NCBI GenBank assembly: GCA_910583605.1 | Contig: CAJTXN010000006.1 | Location: 1-64,000, forward strand | Direction: 5' to 3' | Length of the DNA stretch: 64,000 bases | DNA from: an uncultured Lachnospiraceae bacterium | GTDB lineage: Bacteria; Bacillota; Clostridia; Lachnospirales; Lachnospiraceae | Shown here: positions 1 through 8,087 of the stretch, one piece after another | Layout: the number at the start of each line of letters is the position of its first letter | How positions within the stretch are numbered: the first letter of the stretch is position 1 | The notes under the pieces: generated by a model | Databases searched by the model: none | What the model saw: the letters and a program-made list of their open reading frames with translations, nothing else | What the model was told of the DNA's origin: nothing | Translations under genes and position numbers: made by a program

Positions 1-1
1 G

Positions 2-307
2 GTGATATTGGATCCGGGACTGGTGCAGAAGGCGTTTTGGGAGATTATCCAGTGGAATAAGGAAGAATTTTCAAGTTATTACAGAAAAGGAAAGAAGGAA
101 GTACCTAATGGTTCAGAACTAATAAGAAAAGATGTAAGAAATGTAAAAAGTTCTGAGTTTAAAGAGTTTATTAGAAAATTAGGAAAATCTTTTAAGAATA
201 ATGAATGGAAAAAAGTTATGGAAACTTGGAGAACACCTAATGGGCAAGAAATAGAAGTTCATTATTGGCGTAATAGTAAAACAGGAGAAATATGGAGTCA
301 TAACTAG
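2..307 (+). CDS. C-terminal end of a polymorphic toxin (partial)
   Basis: This is the 3' end of a reading frame that enters from the left edge, so the true start is outside the window. About the first 55 bases are GC-richer than what follows; the rest is strongly AT-rich and encodes a Lys/Glu-rich basic domain ending in HYWRNSKTGEIWSHN. A conserved-region end followed by a compositionally different tail is the usual look of polymorphic toxin genes (Rhs, WXG/LXG, CDI), whose C-terminal toxin domains are exchanged as cassettes. Ten bases downstream lies an unrelated small gene of the kind expected for the cognate immunity protein. I do not recognise the toxin fold; a nuclease is plausible from the basic character, but that is inference. 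Confidence 0.55.
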   Translation: MILDPGLVQKAFWEIIQWNKEEFSSYYRKGKKEVPNGSELIRKDVRNVKSSEFKEFIRKLGKSFKNNEWKKVMETWRTPNGQEIEVHYWRNSKTGEIWSHN

Positions 308-316
308 GAGATAGCA

Positions 317-916
317 ATGAAATTTGATTTTTTGATTGAAGAATATTTATTAAACAAAGTTGATGCAGAGACACTAAAAAATTCTATTAAACAATACTTT
401 AAAAAACTTTTAAATGAATATAAGTTTAGAGAAATAGAATATTTAAAATTTTATCCTTTTATTTCTGAATTACAAGATGATGAACTTTATAGGGAAGATG
501 TTTTAAGAGGAAAAATTAGTGAAATAAAGGATATTTTATATGGTCAAAAAGCTTTTATTTATGATGTATGGATGAATTTATCAAAAAGTAATATTAGTCC
601 AATTGATAGAGTTTGGAGTGAATTTAAAGAAAAAGGATGTGTTTCATTTACAAATAATGAAATATTACAAGAAGAATTAAATAATATTAGTATTAAAACA
701 ATTGAAGATTTATGTAGAGAGAAACTACTAACCTTGATGGTGGGTTTGCCAATAGTAGATGATTTTTTAACATATAACTTATTATATGTTAAAGAGATTA
801 CTCTAAATGTAATTAGTGAAGATATTGAAAGGTTAATAGATGTCTTGACTGGAAAACGACCAGTTCATTTATTATTAAAATATAATAATAATGACTTCAT
901 TTATATGGTTTTGTGA
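317..916 (+). CDS. Probable immunity protein for the preceding toxin
   Basis: A 199-residue, AT-rich, soluble-looking protein without signal peptide or membrane segment. It follows the toxin end by only 9 bases, with the ribosome binding site AGGAG inside the gap. It shows no motif I recognise. The assignment as immunity protein rests on position (immediately 3' of a toxin cassette), size and base composition, all typical of polymorphic toxin loci. It would act in the cytoplasm by binding and neutralising the toxin domain. Downstream are further toxin/immunity remnants, which supports this reading. Confidence 0.5.
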   Translation: MKFDFLIEEYLLNKVDAETLKNSIKQYFKKLLNEYKFREIEYLKFYPFISELQDDELYREDVLRGKISEIKDILYGQKAFIYDVWMNLSKSNISPIDRVWSEFKEKGCVSFTNNEILQEELNNISIKTIEDLCREKLLTLMVGLPIVDDFLTYNLLYVKEITLNVISEDIERLIDVLTGKRPVHLLLKYNNNDFIYMVL

Positions 917-923
917 TAATTAA

Positions 924-1082
924 AATAAATGTAATGGAACTGAGTGGTATGTAGAAATATTTGAAAATGGAAGACAGATATGGGCACAGGTTCAAAATGG
1001 GGAAATTAATAATTTCTCCAAAACTTATAATCCTGAAACAGGTCTTTCTAATAAAAAGGCAACTCAAGGAGGAAGAAAATGA
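924..1082 (+). pseudogene. Orphan toxin C-terminal cassette remnant
   Basis: An open frame of about 52 codons that begins just after a stop and has no start codon or ribosome binding site. Its translation reads GTEWYVEIFENGRQIW, then AQVQNGEINNF, then TYNPETGLS, and ends in a Lys/Arg tail. The W-[AV]-x-V-x-NG-x-I pattern followed by NPxTGL resembles the extreme C-terminus of CDI/hemagglutinin-type toxins. It overlaps by four bases (ATGA) the start of a broken immunity gene, so toxin end and immunity start are still coupled. I read it as a displaced, silent toxin cassette that could be activated only by recombination. Confidence 0.55.
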
Positions 1083-1256
1083 CAGAAAAAGAAGCATATA
1101 TGGCTATGATTTTTTAGAACAATTCTATGAAAGAACCGGTTCTGATGATATAGCCGTATTACTTGGAGCAGTGATTCTTAGAGGAGATGAAGATACAATG
1201 ATCCTGCGATGTGGAAGGATTGGCTGAATGCTATAAAAATGGTAAATAATGATTAG
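1079..1256 (+). pseudogene. Frameshifted immunity gene (orphan cassette)
   Basis: The ATG at 1079 opens MTEKEAYMAMIF and stops at 1117. Restoring one T in the T-run at 1110-1115 continues the protein as LEQFYERTGSDDIAVLLGAV. A second one-base loss near 1197 must be restored to give DPAMWKDWLNAI and the stop at 1254-1256. The combination YERTGSDD...LLG...DPxxWxDW is familiar to me from small CDI-type immunity proteins. Two independent frameshifts make this a clear pseudogene. It overlaps the upstream toxin remnant by ATGA, the coupling expected of a toxin/immunity pair. Confidence 0.6.
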
Positions 1257-1493
1257 GTTTTATATCCATTTCTAATATAGTAAATTAAATGCACTTTTTG
1301 TATCAAAAAAATTTGTTGCAAAAGGTGCAATGTTTTATGTATATTAAAAAATAAACTCAGTAGCAATTAAAATATACGAAATCATCCAAAAAACCGCAAA
1401 TAGCTGGAAATATACAGGAAGTGTATATTACGATATATGTGGCTGATGAGGTGGTTAAGAGGATAATTATTGGCGCTGCATTAGGAGGTATTT
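1257..1493 (+). other. Decayed intergenic stretch with a pre-toxin remnant
   Basis: No intact gene. From 1442 a short frame reads ADEVVKRIIIGAALGG, a hydrophobic Gly/Ala segment of the kind found in the shared region before toxin domains. The ribosome binding site AGGAGG of the next gene lies inside that remnant. This suggests that the following immunity gene was brought in, or left behind, with a piece of its toxin gene. Confidence 0.3.
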
Positions 1494-1940
1494 ATGGCAA
1501 GAGAGGCAATTTTAGAGATAAATTGTAGTAGATATTCTGAAAGAATTATAGATGTAATAAATTTATTCAATGAGGTCAGATGGAAGTATTATGATGCTGA
1601 AAAAAATATTGAGTATCTGCCTTTAGGGGATAATGATGACTTTGATTGGCAAAAGAAATTTCTTTCAGAGAATGAACTGCAGGAATTAATTAATGATAAG
1701 CAAGATACATTTGAGCTGGTAGGTCTTAATTTATATTATGAAAATTCTGAAGAGGGTTTAACCTTACTGGCTAAAAATACTAAGAAAATAGCAATTGATT
1801 TAAATATTAACAGGAGAACAGTTGAGAATAGTAGGGAATCAATAACTGATATTGGCTGGTACTTCGATAATATAATACAAAAGTTAAAAAAAAGGAACTG
1901 TCCTATTGATTATATTAAATTTGAAGAATATGTAGATTAA
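1494..1940 (+). CDS. Putative orphan immunity protein
   Basis: A 148-residue acidic soluble protein with no signal peptide, preceded by AGGAGG at good spacing (ATG at 1494). Features visible in the sequence are an N-terminal beta-like stretch, an acidic middle and a Lys-rich C-terminal helix near KLKKRNCPIDYIKFEEYVD. I do not recognise a family. Its AT-rich composition, size and place among broken toxin/immunity pieces suggest an immunity protein kept without its toxin. It could also be an ordinary hypothetical gene. Confidence 0.4.
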   Translation: MAREAILEINCSRYSERIIDVINLFNEVRWKYYDAEKNIEYLPLGDNDDFDWQKKFLSENELQELINDKQDTFELVGLNLYYENSEEGLTLLAKNTKKIAIDLNINRRTVENSRESITDIGWYFDNIIQKLKKRNCPIDYIKFEEYVD

Positions 1941-2087
1941 ATTTATTATGGTCATACTTCAGGCCTTTCAACTCCCTGAAATTCTTGTTTTACCATAGAT
2001 ATGTTAGTAAGCAAGTATAGACAAAAGAAATAATACTGAATATTCACTTAATTTTGGAAAATATATTACAAGATGGAGGTAAGGAAA

Positions 2088-2291
2088 ATGTTTAAACATC
2101 TTGTTAGTCAAATTTCACCTGAGTTATTAAAGATTGATTTAGGTATGAAGATTGATATAAAAGAATTTTTTTTCGGGGAAAATCGATATGAAGAATGTAT
2201 GATGGAAACAAAAAATAATATTTATAACATTACAATCAAATTATATGACTTTTCAGTTGAAAATGCAAAAAAAGAATTTGTGATTTTATGA
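2088..2291 (+). CDS. Small hypothetical protein, possibly N-terminal half of a broken gene
   Basis: The ATG at 2088 follows GGAGGTAAGGAAA at ideal spacing, which makes it a better start than the ATG at 2073 that sits on the ribosome binding site. The 67-residue product begins MFKHLVSQISPELLKIDLGM and ends ENAKKEFVIL. Its stop overlaps the start of a second short frame by ATGA. Either these are two coupled small genes or one gene split by a one-base shift. The surroundings contain several decayed immunity genes, so the split-gene reading is preferred. Confidence 0.4.
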   Translation: MFKHLVSQISPELLKIDLGMKIDIKEFFFGENRYEECMMETKNNIYNITIKLYDFSVENAKKEFVIL

Positions 2292-2446
2292 AATTTATTC
2301 GTTATAATAATTTGAATATGTATTCATTTGAAATAACTGATTGTAGTCTGTTTGTCCAGTATTATACTTTTATAACTGATGAGGAAGGTACTTTTTTGAA
2401 ATTCGATATTATTAATATTCCACCTTATAGTCAAATTAGAATTTGA
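2288..2446 (+). CDS. Small hypothetical protein, possible C-terminal half of the same broken gene
   Basis: A 52-codon frame starting in the ATGA overlap at 2288, with no ribosome binding site of its own. The product contains NMYSFEITDCSLFVQYYTF and ends in IINIPPYSQIRI, alternating hydrophobic and polar residues that suggest a beta-sheet protein. It could be translated by coupling, but a frameshift within one original gene explains the pair equally well. No family recognised. Confidence 0.35.
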   Translation: MKFIRYNNLNMYSFEITDCSLFVQYYTFITDEEGTFLKFDIINIPPYSQIRI

Positions 2447-2644
2447 TATGTATTACTACTGTGGGGAGCAGATGGATAAGGCTATTGGGCTTTTATTATC
2501 TGCGGGCAAGGTATATGAATCCGCTGAAGTATTCAGATCCATAGATAAGAAAGACGTTTAGGGACCAATCGTAGTACCGGGAATCGTGTATAATCTGATT
2601 ATTGATTTGGTTCCGCCGGAAATACAGAAGGTGCTTGTAAGAGG

Positions 2645-2755
2645 AGTTTCAAAATTGAAAACCAGTGTCCTCCGGCCATTTATCTGGATAGTCCGATTAT
2701 TAAATTTGCTGCTAATATAGGCGCCAGATTTGATATGGATACATATGTACATTGA
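2645..2755 (+). pseudogene. Remnant of a DUF4279-like immunity protein
   Basis: A 36-codon frame without start codon translates to SFKIENQCPPAIYLDSP followed by IIKFAANIGARFDMDTYVH and a stop. The ending (L-x-S-P-x-I-x-F-x-A-x-I-G-A-x-F-D-x-D-x-Y) matches my memory of the C-terminus of DUF4279 proteins, common near polymorphic toxins. The upstream half is lost or shifted out of frame in the 2447-2644 interval, where I see no other gene. This is a truncated relic. Confidence 0.45.
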
Positions 2756-3039
2756 ATAAGTCATATTTGTGGATGATGTGGCAGTCAGAAAATAGATTTT
2801 TGTTTATTATTAAGGAGGAAAATAAGGCGTTTTGTAGTGAATTTACAAGAATCTATAATTTAGAAACAGATTATGATAAGTTGACGAATGAAGAAAATAT
2901 AGGGTTCAGGGATTTGTGTGAAATGGCAGAAAGGTTTTCGGATGATTTGGATGAATTGAAAATCCCACATATGTATTTTAGTGAAAATGAGATTGTGGAA
3001 AAGGCTAAAAAAATATATTATGAAAAAGAAAAGTGGTAA
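2752..3039 (+). CDS. Small hypothetical protein or gene fragment
   Basis: An open frame of 95 codons beginning at a TTG with no convincing ribosome binding site; ATG codons at 2773 and 2776 are alternative starts. The product is acidic, with WQSENRFLFIIKEENKAFCSEF near the N-terminus split by charged residues and a Lys-rich helix FSENEIVEKAKKIYYEKEKW at the end. It looks like the tail of a small cytoplasmic protein and may be another truncated immunity gene. Confidence 0.35.
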   Translation: MNKSYLWMMWQSENRFLFIIKEENKAFCSEFTRIYNLETDYDKLTNEENIGFRDLCEMAERFSDDLDELKIPHMYFSENEIVEKAKKIYYEKEKW

Positions 3040-3161
3040 CAATATGGTTATAAATTTAGGTAAAAGCATTTCTATGTGTGAATATGCATCCATATATTTT
3101 TATTTATTTCAGCATTCTTATGAAAAAATGGACTTGAGGAAGTAAAAATTATAAACATATG

Positions 3162-3194
3162 CAACCAATTCATTTAAAAGTTGTCTATTATAAT
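3162..3194 (+). promoter_or_regulatory. Possible promoter of the sigma factor operon
   Basis: A TATAAT at 3189-3194 lies about 30 bases before the sigma-factor start but lacks a good housekeeping -35. The same stretch contains AACC (3162-3165) about 17 bases before GTC (3183-3185), the general form of ECF-dependent promoters, so autoregulation is possible. Weak evidence. Confidence 0.3.
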
Positions 3195-3223
3195 GATGGC
3201 ACTTTTGAGAAAGGAGAAAACAT

Positions 3224-3787
3224 ATGGACGATAGCAGAATCGTCGATTTATATTGGCAGCGGAATGAACAGGCTATCAAAGAAACTGCTGACAAATATGG
3301 CGGGTATTGCATGAAAATTTCCCGAAATATACTGTCAGATATTTTAGACAGTGAGGAAAATGTAAATGATACATATTTACAGGCATGGAACTCCATACCG
3401 CCATACCGGCCGAAATCTCTTAAGGCTTTTCTTGGGAAACTATCTCGGAATCTTGCCCTGAATAAGTATAAAGCGCAGCGTACCCGGAAACGTGGGTCGG
3501 GAGAATTTGCGGTATCTCTTGATGAACTCAGCATTTGTACCCCGTCAGGAATTACAGTGGAAGATGAACTGGAAATCGCAGCGCTTAGTAAGAGCATTAA
3601 TAGTTTTTTATATGCACAGAAGACTAACATGCGAAATGTGTTTATCTGCAGATATTTTTACTGTGATTCCATTGAAGACATTTCCAATCGGTTTGGATAC
3701 AGTCAGAGTAAGATTAAATCCATGTTAATGAGAGCAAGAGCCCGCTTGCGGCTTCATTTGGAAAAGGAGGGCTATTATGAAAAATGA
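3224..3787 (+). CDS. ECF-type RNA polymerase sigma factor
   Basis: A 187-residue protein with region 2 at about residues 15-60 (RNILSDILDSEENVNDTYLQAW, the usual EDxxQ-like helix carrying NDTYLQAW) and region 4 at about 125-180 (RNVFICRYFYCDSIEDIS, then the helix-turn-helix and MLMRARARLR). It would direct RNA polymerase to a small set of promoters, probably in response to an envelope signal. The start at 3224 has AAAGGAG at good spacing. It overlaps the next gene by 11 bases; that gene encodes a membrane protein likely to be its anti-sigma partner. The lipoprotein, MBOAT and DHHW genes downstream are the likely targets or fellow operon members. Confidence 0.85.
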   Translation: MDDSRIVDLYWQRNEQAIKETADKYGGYCMKISRNILSDILDSEENVNDTYLQAWNSIPPYRPKSLKAFLGKLSRNLALNKYKAQRTRKRGSGEFAVSLDELSICTPSGITVEDELEIAALSKSINSFLYAQKTNMRNVFICRYFYCDSIEDISNRFGYSQSKIKSMLMRARARLRLHLEKEGYYEK

Positions 3788-4319
3788 AGTAATGGCAAAA
3801 GCAATTACAGGTATAGATGATGATTTGATAGTTTCTGCACATACTAATACTGTTTCACGACAGAAAAAGAAGAAATGGATTTATATATGTGCGGCAGAAG
3901 CATGTTTAATTGCATTATTTTTCGCTATATTGTCAACACAGCATAAGGGTGAAATGAAAATCCGGATAAATGGAAATGCTGTTTCAGACGAGCCGGTATT
4001 CATTGATGTTCCTGCACTTATGACAGCTGATATGCGTCAGACCACATTTCAAGCCATCACGGTTCCGATTGAATTGATCATCAATGGGAATTCAAGTATT
4101 CATACGGTTGACGGAACAATAGAAGTAAGTTCTGCGGAAACAGAGGAAATATTATGTATCGGTCAGTATTATATGACCAACGAATCTGTCAATATCCGAT
4201 GGATAATAGAAAATGCAGAAATTAATAAGTCATATCAGCTTCGGCTGAAGAATGACACGGTGGTTCTCGTGCTTTCGTATAATAAAAATACAGGTAATTG
4301 GAAATTAATGAAACAATAG
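3777..4319 (+). CDS. Single-pass membrane protein, candidate anti-sigma factor
   Basis: A 180-residue protein with a short cytoplasmic N-terminus (about 35 residues, basic end QKKKK), one membrane helix at about residues 37-54 and an extracytoplasmic domain of about 125 residues rich in beta-like stretches. It overlaps the ECF sigma gene by 11 bases, the classical arrangement for a sigma/anti-sigma pair. The cytoplasmic part is short and has no zinc-binding HxxxCxxC motif, so the anti-sigma role is inferred from position and topology only. The outer domain could sense a cell-surface signal. Confidence 0.55.
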   Translation: MKNEVMAKAITGIDDDLIVSAHTNTVSRQKKKKWIYICAAEACLIALFFAILSTQHKGEMKIRINGNAVSDEPVFIDVPALMTADMRQTTFQAITVPIELIINGNSSIHTVDGTIEVSSAETEEILCIGQYYMTNESVNIRWIIENAEINKSYQLRLKNDTVVLVLSYNKNTGNWKLMKQ

Positions 4320-4470
4320 TATGAAAGAAAAGGTTGAAAGAAATTATTTTAAGAAAGGTAAAATTGCAGACTGCCCGTCTTTCAACCGGACGATATTGGG
4401 CAGTTTCGCAGATTTGTTTGTCTGTTGGAGTATTATCACAAGCAAGTTTGCGATATGCAAGGGTAACGAC

Positions 4471-5100
4471 ATGAAAAAATTTTTAGTAATACTTTTATCA
4501 GCTTTATGCATATTATCATTTACAGCCTGCGGAGACAGCAAAAAGAATTCGGAGGCAGAAACCACGGATAAAAAATCAGATAACCAGCAGACTTCTGACA
4601 AAGATGAGTCAGGAAGCCAGTCAACGATCAAGAGTCCGCTGGATTTATTAAATACGGTGTGGAACACTTATAAAGACGATGAAAAATTTTCCGCTGCCGG
4701 AGGAGAAATGACGGAAGATAAAGCAGTAATGGATGCTCCGGGAGAGCATGGAGTGACAGATTCTGCAGTATTAGATTCTTCCTTAGGGTTTCCGCCGGCT
4801 GCTGCCGATAAAATTGATGCCGCAGCATCGCTGGTTCATATGATGAATGCCAATACTTTTACCTGCGGTGCATTTCATGTAAAGAATAAAGATGACATTT
4901 CTGAAATTACCGGCTTGTTAAAGGACAATATTTTACAGAGACAGTGGATATGCGGATTTCCGGATAAGCTGGTGGTTGTAACGGTAGATGATTATATTGT
5001 ATCATTTTTCGGAGAAAATGAAATTGTAGAGACATTTAAAACAAAGCTGACTGCAGCCTGCTCTTCTGCAAAAGTTGTGATTGAAGAGCCGATCCAGTAA
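4471..5100 (+). CDS. DUF4358-like lipoprotein
   Basis: The frame is open from 4321, but the start at 4471 (AAGGG upstream) gives a textbook lipoprotein signal: MKKF, a hydrophobic core, then the lipobox SFTAC with the acylated Cys at residue 20. A Ser/Thr/Asp/Lys-rich linker of about 30 residues follows, then a domain of about 150 residues with LGFPPAAADKIDAAASLVHMM and the C-terminal FPDKLVVVTVDDY. In gut Clostridia such lipoproteins often neighbour MBOAT and DHHW genes, as here. It is expected on the outer face of the membrane; its molecular function is unknown. Confidence 0.7.
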   Translation: MKKFLVILLSALCILSFTACGDSKKNSEAETTDKKSDNQQTSDKDESGSQSTIKSPLDLLNTVWNTYKDDEKFSAAGGEMTEDKAVMDAPGEHGVTDSAVLDSSLGFPPAAADKIDAAASLVHMMNANTFTCGAFHVKNKDDISEITGLLKDNILQRQWICGFPDKLVVVTVDDYIVSFFGENEIVETFKTKLTAACSSAKVVIEEPIQ

Positions 5101-5120
5101 TGGAAGAACGGAGCTGAACG

Positions 5121-6527
5121 ATGTTATTTTCAAGTATTCCGTTTCTATATTATTTTCTTCCCTGTGTGATCATTCTGTATTTTGCAGTACCGAAATGCCT
5201 GAAGAACAGCGTTATTCTTCTGTCAAGTCTTTTCTTCTATGCATGGGGAGAGCCGGAATATCTGATATTTATGCTGATTTCCATTACTCAGGGATATGTA
5301 TTTGGAATATTGATAGAAAGATATCATGACAGGAAGTGGTCAAAAATATTTTTGGCCGCTTCTGTTCTTATCAGTCTGGGACTGCTGGGATATTGCAAGT
5401 ATGCGGATTTTTTTATCCGGAATTTCAATGCGGCCACAGGACTGTCAATTCCGTTGCTGAAAATTGCACTGCCCATCGGAATCAGTTTTTATACTTTTCA
5501 GATATTAAGTTATGTGATAGACGTTTATCGCAGAGATGCAGAAGCGCAAAAAAATTATATCAATCTTGCAGCATATATTGCAATGTTCCCTCAGTTGATC
5601 GCAGGACCCATCGTCAGATATACGGATATTGCCGGACAGCTTGAGAACCGGAAACACAGTATGGATGATATTGCCGCCGGAATCCGCAGATTTCTTATAG
5701 GTCTGTCAAAAAAAATACTGATAGCCAATATTCTTGGGGAACTTATCTCGATTTACAAAGCCTCACAGGAAAAGTCAGTTATGTTTCTGTGGCTCTATGC
5801 AATTGCATATATGCTTCATGTGTATTTTGATTTCTCCGGTTACAGTGATATGGCAATCGGTCTGGGCCGGGTGTTTGGATTTCATTTTCCGGAAAATTTC
5901 AATTATCCGTATATATCCGGAAGCATAACGGAGTTCTGGAGGAGATGGCATATGTCCCTCGGTACCTGGTTCCGGGATTACCTCTATATACCGTTGGGCG
6001 GAAACCGGAGAAGCAGACCCCGCTGGCTGTTTAATATTTTTATTGTATGGATGGCAACGGGATTCTGGCATGGTGCGGAATGGAATTTTGTTCTTTGGGG
6101 AATTCTGTTTGCAGTATTGCTGATGGCGGAAAAGCTGTGGCTGTTAAAGATACTTAATCAATTAGAATTGCATTTCTTTAAACATATATATACGCTGTTT
6201 CTGGTGACCATCAGTTTTGTTATTTTTGATGCAGTGAGCGTAAGAGAAGCATTTTCCACGATAATCTCCATGCTGGGATTTTCGTCGCTGCCGGCGGTAT
6301 CCTTTGAAAGTATATATTATCTGAAGAGTTATGCGGTCATCCTGATGACAGCAATATTGGGAGCAACTCCTGTGATGGCAGGATTTATCCGCAGAATCCG
6401 TCAGATGAAATATGGAACGCCGGTGATTAACGTGTTTGAACTGGTTTATCTGACGGCTTTGCTGGTGGTCTGTACCGCATATTTGATTGACGGTTCGTTT
6501 AATCCGTTTTTATATTTCAGATTTTAG
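5121..6527 (+). CDS. MBOAT family membrane O-acyltransferase (AlgI/DltB-like)
   Basis: A 468-residue polytopic membrane protein with about 10 hydrophobic helices. The MBOAT core is clear: FYTFQILSYVIDVYRRD, LIAGPIVRY, YFDFSGYSDMAIGLG, FWRRWHMSLGTWFRDYLYIP and the catalytic His in TGFWHGAEWNF. Such enzymes move acyl groups (often acetyl) across the membrane onto extracellular polymers, working with an AlgJ/AlgX-like partner. Here the partner is the DHHW gene 13 bases downstream. The start at 5121 follows CGGAG. Length and motif order are normal for the family. Confidence 0.92.
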   Translation: MLFSSIPFLYYFLPCVIILYFAVPKCLKNSVILLSSLFFYAWGEPEYLIFMLISITQGYVFGILIERYHDRKWSKIFLAASVLISLGLLGYCKYADFFIRNFNAATGLSIPLLKIALPIGISFYTFQILSYVIDVYRRDAEAQKNYINLAAYIAMFPQLIAGPIVRYTDIAGQLENRKHSMDDIAAGIRRFLIGLSKKILIANILGELISIYKASQEKSVMFLWLYAIAYMLHVYFDFSGYSDMAIGLGRVFGFHFPENFNYPYISGSITEFWRRWHMSLGTWFRDYLYIPLGGNRRSRPRWLFNIFIVWMATGFWHGAEWNFVLWGILFAVLLMAEKLWLLKILNQLELHFFKHIYTLFLVTISFVIFDAVSVREAFSTIISMLGFSSLPAVSFESIYYLKSYAVILMTAILGATPVMAGFIRRIRQMKYGTPVINVFELVYLTALLVVCTAYLIDGSFNPFLYFRF

Positions 6528-6540
6528 GGAGGAATAACCA

Positions 6541-7641
6541 ATGCCCACAAAAATAAAAAATATTTTACTTATTCTGATAACGGCGGTTTTCCTGCTTGGT
6601 TTTTCCGTCTGGAGCGTGCTGAAGCCGGATGAAATAGAATCTGTCAGCGAACGCAGACAGCTTGCGGAATTTCCGGCTCTTAACACTAAAACCGTACTGT
6701 CAGGAGATTTTATGACTTCCTTTGAAAAATATACGCTGGACCATTTTCCTCTGCGTGACGGGTTTCGTACGGTAAAAGCGGTAACTTCCTTTTATTTCTT
6801 CAGACAAAAGGATAATAATGACATCTACATTAAAAACGGATATGCTTCAAAACTGGAATATCCCATGGATAAGGAATCCATTAGGTATGCGGCAGACCGT
6901 TTTCGATTTGTTTATGAGCGGTTCATTGCCGGAACAGACATGAAAGTATACCTTTCTGTTATTCCCGATAAAAATTTTTTTATGGCAAAGGTGAACGGCT
7001 ATCCGTCTATGAACTATGATGTATTTATAAATGAAATAAAATCAGAAATGGATTTTGCTGAATACATTGATATCACTAATCATCTGGAACTATCAGACTA
7101 TTACCGCACGGATACCCACTGGCGGCAGGAAAAAATATTTGATGTAGCCGTACATCTGGCCTCATCAATGGGAATAACCCTGAAGGGGGAATATGTGGAA
7201 AAAAAGGCTGAAAAACCTTTTTATGGTGTATATTACGGACAGTCTGCGCTGCCGCTTCCGGCAGATAAAATATCTTATCTTGACAATCAGGTGCTGAACC
7301 GATGCAGGGTATATGACTATGAAACCGATACTTATCTGCCTGTCTATAATCTGGAAAAATTAGATGGAAATGATGGCTATGAGATGTTTCTGTCCGGTTC
7401 AAAATCACTGCTGGTCATTGAAAATCCATCGGTTTCTAACGGAAAAGAGCTGATTATTTTCAGGGATTCTTTTGGCAGCAGTCTGGCGCCCCTGCTTGCA
7501 GAGGGATATGAAAAAATTACGCTGGTGGATATTCGTTACATTTCACCGAATGTACTGGAGCGGTTTCTGACTTTTGAAAATCAGGATGTGTTGTTTTTAT
7601 ATAGTACTTCGGTTTTAAATAACAGTATTACGTTTAAATAA
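6541..7641 (+). CDS. DHHW family protein (AlgX/AlgJ-like acetyltransferase partner)
   Basis: A 366-residue protein with an N-terminal membrane anchor (residues about 7-25) and an outer SGNH-hydrolase-like domain. Visible motifs are DHFPLRDGFR (about residues 61-70), the signature YRTDTHWRQ (Asp/His pair) and FRDSFGSSLAPLL with the presumed nucleophilic Ser. It would accept acyl groups delivered by the MBOAT protein and load them on a surface polysaccharide. The start at 6541 follows GGGAGGAATAACC. It is the last gene of the sigma-to-DHHW run; the intergenic stretch that follows has no strong terminator. Confidence 0.85.
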   Translation: MPTKIKNILLILITAVFLLGFSVWSVLKPDEIESVSERRQLAEFPALNTKTVLSGDFMTSFEKYTLDHFPLRDGFRTVKAVTSFYFFRQKDNNDIYIKNGYASKLEYPMDKESIRYAADRFRFVYERFIAGTDMKVYLSVIPDKNFFMAKVNGYPSMNYDVFINEIKSEMDFAEYIDITNHLELSDYYRTDTHWRQEKIFDVAVHLASSMGITLKGEYVEKKAEKPFYGVYYGQSALPLPADKISYLDNQVLNRCRVYDYETDTYLPVYNLEKLDGNDGYEMFLSGSKSLLVIENPSVSNGKELIIFRDSFGSSLAPLLAEGYEKITLVDIRYISPNVLERFLTFENQDVLFLYSTSVLNNSITFK

Positions 7642-7823
7642 AATATTTAAATTTATTGTTGTTTTTTTGAAAATATTGTAGTATACTCATAACATTAAAT
7701 ATTTCTAAGGAAGAACATTGATATATGAATATACATGAGAATCCAAGGTAAAGTGGGAGTAATTCTATTAGGGAAGAAGATATGTTTGAGTATATAAAAA
7801 TTTTAAAAAGCGGAGGTATAACT

Positions 7824-8021
7824 ATGGAAGGCAATGAACATACAATAGATGGAGATAAAGAAGTTGATTTAAAAATGATTATTTCGGCTTTTGATGATGA
7901 ATTTGAGAAACCGATACACAATTCTTTTTTAGATATAGATGAAGGTCAGAATTTAAATAGCAGACTTTTTGAACGTGAAAAAAATAAAAATTATAGGTAT
8001 TTGGTGAGTAACAATCTTTAA
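7824..8021 (+). CDS. Small acidic hypothetical protein upstream of the FRG/PHP operon
   Basis: The ATG at 7824 follows GCGGAGGTATAACT and is preferred to the in-frame ATG at 7782, which lacks a ribosome binding site. The 65-residue product is acidic in the first two thirds (DLKMIISAFDDEFEKP) and basic near the end (REKNKNYRYLV). A -10-like TATACT lies at 7682-7687. It is separated from the large FRG gene only by a terminator hairpin, so it may be part of that unit, for example as a small accessory or regulatory protein. No family recognised. Confidence 0.55.
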   Translation: MEGNEHTIDGDKEVDLKMIISAFDDEFEKPIHNSFLDIDEGQNLNSRLFEREKNKNYRYLVSNNL

Positions 8022-8057
8022 AATAAAACCCCCCTCGTTTGAGGGGGTTTTTATTTT
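8021..8057 (+). terminator. Strong intrinsic terminator or attenuator
   Basis: An almost perfect hairpin, AAAATAAAACCCCCCTC, loop GTTT, then GAGGGGGTTTTTATTTT. It ends only about 30 bases before the start of the FRG gene, leaving little room for a new promoter, so it may act as an attenuator between the small ORF and the large operon. Confidence 0.85.
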
Positions 8058-8087
8058 AAAGGATTATTGTGTAAATGGGAGGTTTAT

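Noticed and set aside
3118..3630. 170-codon minus-strand frame opposite the sigma factor
   Set aside because: Ser-rich, low-quality translation antisense to a clear ECF sigma gene with good motifs.
4371..4403. CTGCCC/GGGCAG inverted repeat before the lipoprotein gene
   Set aside because: Only six paired bases with a long loop and no T-run; likely chance.
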